Part shown: piece by piece, positions 8,101 through 10,820 of the stretch
Numbering within the stretch: position 1 is the first letter of the stretch
Layout: each line of letters opens with the position of its first letter
Source of the DNA: JBBQBQ01 sp038317685
GTDB taxonomy: Bacteria; Desulfobacterota; Desulfuromonadia; Desulfuromonadales; DDH964
Direction of reading: 5' to 3'
Assembly (NCBI GenBank): GCA_038317685.1
Contig: JBBQBQ010000109.1
Coordinates: 1 to 10,820, forward strand
Length of the DNA: 10,820 bases
Position numbers and translations under genes: made by a program
Notes under the pieces: model-generated
Database searches by the model: none
What the model was told of the DNA's origin: nothing
What the model saw: the letters and a program-made list of their open reading frames with translations, nothing else

Positions 8101-8829
8101 GACGAACTTGCCGTCGGAGCCGGTGGCGGCGCTGTAGATCTGGCTTTCGAAGCTCAGCTCGGTCCCGTCGGGATGGGGCAGAGCGTTGTGGAAATTCACC
8201 GAACGCAGGTCGAGAGCGACGGTCTGGTTGCCGACCGGCTCGCCGGTGTTGCAGTTACGCAGCCAGCCGGTGACGGTGACGGAGAGTTTGGCGAGGACGG
8301 CATCGCCGGCCTGAGCAAGAAAACCGTCGACCAGGGTCACGGTCTTGTTGTTGCCTTCGGCGACGACATCGTTGCCGGCGCCGTTTCCGGTGTAATCGTT
8401 GCTGCCGTCGAACTGAGCCGCGACGTCGACCGTGACGGTCGCGCCGAGGTAGCCGGCGGGAGCGTTGATCTTGACTACCAGGACATTGTAGCCCTGATAC
8501 CCCTGGTCAGCGCCGGCGGCGAAGGTGACCTGAACGTTCTTGAAGTAATACTGTCCGAGAGCGTTGGTGGTCGTGGTCTGGCCGGCGACGCCGACGACCG
8601 CGCCAGGGATCGCGACACCGTTGGTGTCGAGAACCTGCCCGGTAACGGACCCGACGGGGCCGGTCACGCGGTTGAGGGTCTGATCGGTCGAGGTGGTGGA
8701 GAGCGAGCTGGACTTGTCGCCCGAGCAGCCGCCCAGCAGCATCGCCAGAGACACGGCACCGATAAGGGTCAGGGCCGTTGCCATTCTGATACGCTTGAAC
8801 ATCTTTTGCTTCTCCCTTCTTTGAGTCAT
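5161..8829 (-). CDS. Large outer-membrane lipoprotein with carboxypeptidase-regulatory-like and Ig-like domains
   Basis: The product is 1222 residues. The chosen ATG has a perfect TAAGGAGG ribosome site 7 nt ahead; an in-frame ATG nine codons later (MFKRIRM) also has an AGGGAG site and is possible. A signal peptide ends in the lipobox LGGC with Cys35; serine at +2 favours the outer membrane. Residues about 58-100 (GSVTGQVLDTNGVAIPGA...NALGQYYF) look like a carboxypeptidase-regulatory-like fold, and about 182-255 a second such domain. Residues about 297-412 resemble a SbsA/Big_5 Ig-like domain (VVFTEAMASTIDP, LSPGDKLDVILA), with a related stretch near 868-955 (LYIEFNEPILNP). The middle is acidic, and the protein carries some two dozen cysteines without any CxxCH haem site, so it is not a cytochrome. 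A structural, surface or type II-secreted role is inferred from context. Confidence 0.92.
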   Translation of the reverse strand: MTQRREKQKMFKRIRMATALTLIGAVSLAMLLGGCSGDKSSSLSTTSTDQTLNRVTGPVGSVTGQVLDTNGVAIPGAVVGVAGQTTTTNALGQYYFKNVQVTFAAGADQGYQGYNVLVVKINAPAGYLGATVTVDVAAQFDGSNDYTGNGAGNDVVAEGNNKTVTLVDGFLAQAGDAVLAKLSVTVTGWLRNCNTGEPVGNQTVALDLRSVNFHNALPHPDGTELSFESQIYSAATGSDGKFVITGVPADSTLAYNIPDYDFNASTVTTADEAGVIVNDGQICVTKITSSDSIQPKVARVTPIIGEAVCFDCDPNNQDGGTATDYRAILKRGVDGTAGIQVVFTEAMASTIDPAAIILRNTTKNTYIPADKFTATMAGNTLTITLAADVALSPGDKLDVILARADFTDLSGNMLSASDTVGYDYAFGAGAATGCGSSADCIPFIKLCLVAYQEPNTILGTVTGVQVCDVGDGSLGHDADLDAAYAGVFTDCCNNYSGYQQLNGGHNDGAFGSIADIDDQDDTATILSNLGSALTGSTIDVSTDWASVKFTPAPNVDTYLISIPSGSSFRANCDTPSNICAQEVFTGIAYVADTTKDATFGVSGVSVGEKVKITPVDDFGYQGTAFTVTLNDCAKPTIALQTAYGVCNTSEGVAALVAYGAGAELSDEGSAGQFAHIIYPVTPRMLGRQEAVPYSSSTTYTPATPIPADGLVEPITIWDLYTRDTVCDTTTNDCQYASGDVANINLAFARTDVYDAHAFDSYLPSRRLGLAVTEDLGSINTASFAYNGTVTLNNWAFLNDVYRQDTYQANTPRADLVLFDASNILNFANVDHGSIIDATGALVDLFGNVSDDLTTTDLNLPSGASNAKVVVYDRMPPFVDRAYIADADANGQNSLYIEFNEPILNPAQWQEPTVRLLEPANQSNACVVRYDATDTANWSLSVDRKTLRIDTDSPFMCGGSFISGTWFPTTSAPIHAVYAESDYNDLATAGSALPHGILSWGFVQDDHHNAWSNWTGGINPPASTTNPECASIGNIVNAPVFGVVNAEIIAEINQRAIVTPAWGDIGTITTTDGLTGNFTVTWTITGAAPDWYRTFATAIDAAPPLSSGTTLSDYNTVSHAIANCTTWFGVTDNGLADLGAVYTCTANAVGSVLTVAYNITNAGTASAGNASLGMRTPNLLTPTNAPAGFEGMVFSTQWIPAFNDADTTLRAKVTETLGRISAQ

Positions 8830-9237
8830 TTCACTTCCTCCTTAGAATTCTTCCGCCGCCCCTTCGATCCAGCCCTTTAAATGACGGGGCCGGTCTCCGG
8901 TACAGCGTTGGGCCGTCGGCCCTACCCACTCATTGATAGTTATGTCCGTTCGATCCCATCCCTCCTTTCCGCAAGAAATTATAAGTCGCGTAGAACGTTT
9001 AATTTGCCCGGCGAGGCCGGACCGGAAAGCCCGGCAACGCCTGCGCTCCCCTGGTAATCCCGCCAACGGCAACCGCGACCGCTCCGATCCGAAGACCGCG
9101 CGCTCGCCCTTGACAGGTGTCGAACTCATTGATTTTTAAGATAATCCAACTCCTGACGGGTAAACAAAAAGCACTCAACCCACCACCTGCCCTGGAGATT
9201 TCCACCCGTACGACGGTCTGCAGACACGTCACCGGGT
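8830..9237 (-). other. Long structured leader of the lipoprotein gene
   Basis: About 408 nt lie between the predicted transcription start and the start codon. Besides the 5' hairpin at 9202-9239, the stretch has a TTGCC/GGCAA compound hairpin (9004-9037) and a GGGCC/GGCCC hairpin (8910-8922). A second AAGGAGG (8967-8961) has no start codon at usable spacing. A 95-codon frame (9129-8842) ends inside the real ribosome site but is arginine-rich, has no ribosome site of its own at proper distance, and is not called as a gene. No known riboswitch was recognised. Confidence 0.5.
8837..8844 (-). promoter_or_regulatory. Perfect Shine-Dalgarno site of the lipoprotein gene
   Basis: TAAGGAGG is fully complementary to the 16S rRNA tail and sits 7 nt before the ATG at 8829. 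It supports the longer start over the ATG at 8802 and suggests strong translation. Confidence 0.85.
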
Positions 9238-9239
9238 GG
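9202..9239 (-). promoter_or_regulatory. 5'-terminal hairpin of the lipoprotein transcript
   Basis: On the minus strand CCACCCG (9239-9233) pairs perfectly with CGGGTGG (9208-9202). Inside it, GACG/CGTC and GTC/GAC pair around a TGCA loop with a single bulged base, giving about 14 base pairs. The hairpin begins within a few nucleotides of the predicted start of transcription. Terminal hairpins of this type are known to protect mRNAs from 5'-end-dependent decay; that role here is inferred. Confidence 0.6.
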
Positions 9240-9243
9240 CACG

Positions 9244-9272
9244 AAGATACCCAATACAATCAGCACTGTCAA
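9244..9272 (-). promoter_or_regulatory. Sigma70 promoter of the lipoprotein gene
   Basis: On the minus strand a perfect -35 TTGACA (9272-9267) and a -10 TATCTT (9249-9244) are separated by exactly 17 nt. Predicted transcription starts near 9237. Confidence 0.75.
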
Positions 9273-9302
9273 CGGAAAACCGAGTAGAATCCGCAAACAA
9301 AA

Positions 9303-9353
9303 GGGCCTGGATGAATTTTTTCAGCGCACCCGACAAACGGGCAATTCAGGCCC
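9303..9353. repeat. Compound inverted repeat between two divergent promoters
   Basis: GGGCCTG (9303-9309) pairs with CAGGCCC (9347-9353), AATT (9314-9317) with AATT (9343-9346), and CCCG (9329-9332) with CGGG (9338-9341) around an ACAAA loop. Read on the minus strand it is followed by TTTTGTTTG, so it could act as a weak terminator against antisense transcription. It could also be a protein-binding site serving both promoters. Confidence 0.5.
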
Positions 9354-9379
9354 CTTGAGGCAATAAAATACTTTGATTC

Positions 9380-9405
9380 GGCGGGTTGTCAAGAGGCGGG
9401 TTGTC
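9380..9405. repeat. 11-bp direct repeat upstream of the gspC promoter
   Basis: GGCGGGTTGTC occurs twice, at 9380-9390 and 9395-9405, with a 15-bp period. The copies lie about 62-88 bp upstream of the predicted gspC transcription start, where activators often bind. No regulator family was recognised from the motif. Confidence 0.5.
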
Positions 9406-9413
9406 CTGGGACA
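9402..9413. promoter_or_regulatory. Short palindrome TGTCC-TG-GGACA near gspC
   Basis: Two perfect 5-bp arms flank a 2-bp centre, overlapping the second copy of the 11-bp direct repeat and ending 19 bp before the -35 box. It is a candidate operator for the gspCD transcript; the binding protein is unknown. Confidence 0.35.
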
Positions 9414-9432
9414 CCTCGCCGGGAAAAAAACC

Positions 9433-9461
9433 TTGAATTGCCCAGCCCCCCCTCCTATAAT
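9433..9461 (+). promoter_or_regulatory. Sigma70 promoter of gspC
   Basis: A -35 TTGAAT (9433-9438) and a consensus -10 TATAAT (9456-9461) are separated by exactly 17 nt. Predicted transcription starts near 9468, giving an untranslated leader of about 65 nt. No strong Shine-Dalgarno site precedes the gspC start, so translation may be modest despite the good promoter. Confidence 0.8.
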
Positions 9462-9533
9462 GCAACACTGCAGTTTCGCGCACCCTTGCCCCTTCGGGCG
9501 ACCTGACCACCGGCTCTTTCATCGACGGCCTTC

Positions 9534-10433
9534 ATGCTCCCTTTCATGCAACGCTATTCCGTGCTGATCAGCCTCCTCCCCCTCCTGCTGGTGGGGTTGG
9601 CTTTGGGTCATCTGGCGGCAAGCGGCACCGGTCTGCTGCTGTTGCCGCCGACCACGGCGGTCGATCTTTCCACCGCCCCCGCCAAAGATGCGCGCCAGGC
9701 GCGGGAACTCAACGATTATGCCGGGGTCCTGCAGCGCAACCTGTTCGACTCCCGGGCACCGGCCATCGCCTTCGAACCGACCGAGGCAACCGGGTCGGGG
9801 GTGGCCGCGCCGCCCCCCAGGGTCCCCCTCAACCTGATCGGCACGGTCGCGGCCGGCTCTGCTTCGCTGGCGATGATCGCCGCCGAAGGGAAGACCGATC
9901 TTTATCATCTCGGCGACGAAGTCCCCGGGGGCGGGACGGTTCAGGAGATCACTCGCAACGTTGTGCATATAGAATACCCGGACGGCGCAACCACAACCCT
10001 CAATCTCCTGACCCAGCCCGGTAGCGCCGAGGCCGGCGCGATCCCCCCGACGGTGGCCGCCGCCTATGATCAGGGCGGCCGAAGCACAGCCGCCGGAATC
10101 CGGCAGGTGGCGGACAATCGCTGGATCGTCGATCGCGGAGCGGTGGAGACAGCCCGCGGCAATATGAATCAGCTCCTGCAGCAGGCCCGCATGGAGCCGT
10201 ACATCGTCGATGGTCAGACCCGCGGCTTCCAGATCAAATGGGTTCAGCGCAACAGCCTGATCGGTTCCCTGGGCCTTCGCCCCGGCGATATCGTGGTCGA
10301 GGTCAACAATGTCAAGCTCGACAGCCCCGAAAAGGCTCTGATGATCTTCCAGCAGCTGCGGGAGGCCCGGACGCTCTCCATCGGCCTGATCCGGTCCACC
10401 GCACGCCAGGTCTTCCAATATGAGTTCAAATAA
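9534..10433 (+). CDS. gspC: Type II secretion system protein GspC
   Basis: GspC is the inner-membrane clamp of the type II secretion system; it links the inner-membrane platform to the outer-membrane secretin and helps select substrates. The 299-residue product has a short cytoplasmic start, one membrane segment (about 9-36), and the typical NDYAGVLQRNLF stretch (60-71). A homology-region domain follows (about 98-158: LIGTVAAGSASLAMIAAEG, YHLGDEVPGG), then a C-terminal PDZ domain (about 221-292: GFQIKWVQRNSLIGSLGLRPGD, VVEVNNVKL). Length and domain order are normal for the family. The first ATG is used; a second at 9546 (MQRYSV) is possible, and neither has a clear ribosome site. gspD follows after 52 nt on the same strand, the usual gene order. 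Neighbouring exported-protein genes may encode its cargo. Confidence 0.95.
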   Translation: MLPFMQRYSVLISLLPLLLVGLALGHLAASGTGLLLLPPTTAVDLSTAPAKDARQARELNDYAGVLQRNLFDSRAPAIAFEPTEATGSGVAAPPPRVPLNLIGTVAAGSASLAMIAAEGKTDLYHLGDEVPGGGTVQEITRNVVHIEYPDGATTTLNLLTQPGSAEAGAIPPTVAAAYDQGGRSTAAGIRQVADNRWIVDRGAVETARGNMNQLLQQARMEPYIVDGQTRGFQIKWVQRNSLIGSLGLRPGDIVVEVNNVKLDSPEKALMIFQQLREARTLSIGLIRSTARQVFQYEFK

Positions 10434-10472
10434 TACAACCCGCCTGGCCGAACTATTGGCCGTGGTTTTCCG

Positions 10473-10478
10473 AGGAGG
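10473..10478 (+). promoter_or_regulatory. Ribosome site that sets the gspD start
   Basis: AGGAGG lies only 1 nt before the ATG at 10480 but 7 nt before the in-frame GTG at 10486. Normal spacing therefore favours the GTG. Confidence 0.7.
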
Positions 10479-10485
10479 AATGACG

Positions 10486-10820
10486 GTGTCAGTCAGACTC
10501 AGATTCGTAATCCTTGGCCTGGCGCTGATCCTGGCGTTGCCGGTCGGCTCCCCTGCCGCGGACCCGGCGAAGTCCGAAGGGACCCCGCCGAAGGAGGGAG
10601 CAGTCCTGAAGGACGGCGTGATCACCCTCGATTTCAAAAACGTCGAACTCACCGAACTGATCGGAACCATCAGCGAACTGACCGGGAAGAATTTTATCTT
10701 CGACGATAGCGTCAAGGGGCGGGTGACGATCATTTCGCCGCGCTCCATGTCCCTCGACGAAGCGTATCAGGTCTTCCAGACGGTCCTGGCGGTCAAGGGC
10801 TACACCATCGTCCCCTCGGG
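10486..10820 (+). CDS. gspD: Type II secretion system secretin GspD, N-terminal part
   Basis: GspD forms the multimeric outer-membrane channel of the type II secretion system. Only the first 111 codons are in the window. I chose the GTG start (read as MSVRLRFVIL) because of ribosome-site spacing. Residues 1-25 are a signal peptide ending SPAA. Residues about 46-111 match the N0 domain: ITLDFKNVELTELIGTI, then KNFIFDDSVKGRVTIIS and SLDEAYQVFQTVLAVKGYTIVPS. The N0 domain contacts the GspC homology region, fitting the adjacency of the genes. The frame is also open upstream to an ATG at 10420 inside the end of gspC, but that start lacks a ribosome site and would bury the signal peptide. The pore-forming domain lies beyond the right edge. 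Confidence 0.93.
   Translation, partial: MSVRLRFVILGLALILALPVGSPAADPAKSEGTPPKEGAVLKDGVITLDFKNVELTELIGTISELTGKNFIFDDSVKGRVTIISPRSMSLDEAYQVFQTVLAVKGYTIVPS

Noticed and set aside
5161..8829. Multihaem cytochrome, suggested by many cysteines and the likely taxon
   Set aside because: No CxxCH motif occurs in the protein.
5476..8880. Two very long plus-strand reading frames (552 and 521 codons) antisense to the lipoprotein gene
   Set aside because: They are glycine- and valine-rich reverse images of GC-rich codons, lack ribosome sites and recognisable domains, and lie wholly opposite a gene with clear signal peptide and domains.
8842..9259. Small minus-strand proteins in the lipoprotein leader (86 and 95 codons)
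   Set aside because: One starts upstream of the predicted transcription start; the other is arginine-rich with its nearest ribosome site about 20 nt away. Kept only as a leader finding.
9519..10748. 409-codon minus-strand reading frame opposite gspC and gspD
   Set aside because: It lies across two well-recognised secretion genes, has no family resemblance and no promoter or ribosome site on its own strand.

Overview
The window is GC-rich bacterial DNA that codes for exported or envelope proteins wherever a function can be recognised. The organism is most likely a Gram-negative deltaproteobacterium of the Desulfuromonadales/Geobacter kind. That rests on a type II secretion system (gspC, gspD), an outer-membrane lipoprotein signal, DUF1566 and GW-repeat exported proteins, and strong sigma70-like promoters in a high-GC background. 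The taxon is inferred from gene content and was not confirmed by any search. No rRNA, tRNA, CRISPR array, transposase or phage gene was seen.

Left part, minus strand (1-4747). Three genes read leftward and probably form one operon. In transcription order they are: a DUF1566 protein with a C-terminal PKD/REJ-like domain (3341-4444); a 625-residue protein with four GWI repeats, an Ig-like region and a 'GWNLISFPL' region (1397-3274); and a fibronectin-III repeat protein (1-1392) that runs off the left edge. The last two are only 4 nt apart and share a related ~80-residue domain. A roughly 270-nt leader with a strong 5' hairpin and a sigma54-like promoter precedes the first gene.

Middle, minus strand (5097-9272). 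A single 1222-residue lipoprotein gene has a canonical promoter, a leader of about 400 nt that opens with a stable hairpin, a perfect Shine-Dalgarno sequence and a textbook intrinsic terminator. This looks like a dedicated, well-expressed monocistronic unit.

Right part, plus strand (9433-10820). gspC and the start of gspD are read divergently from the lipoprotein gene, from a near-consensus sigma70 promoter. The space between the two divergent promoters holds a compound hairpin, an 11-bp direct repeat and a short palindrome, which are candidate regulatory sites.

Taken together, genes for four large exported or surface proteins sit beside the genes for the machine that carries folded proteins across the outer membrane. 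A natural but unproven reading is that some of these proteins are type II secretion substrates and help build the cell surface or matrix.
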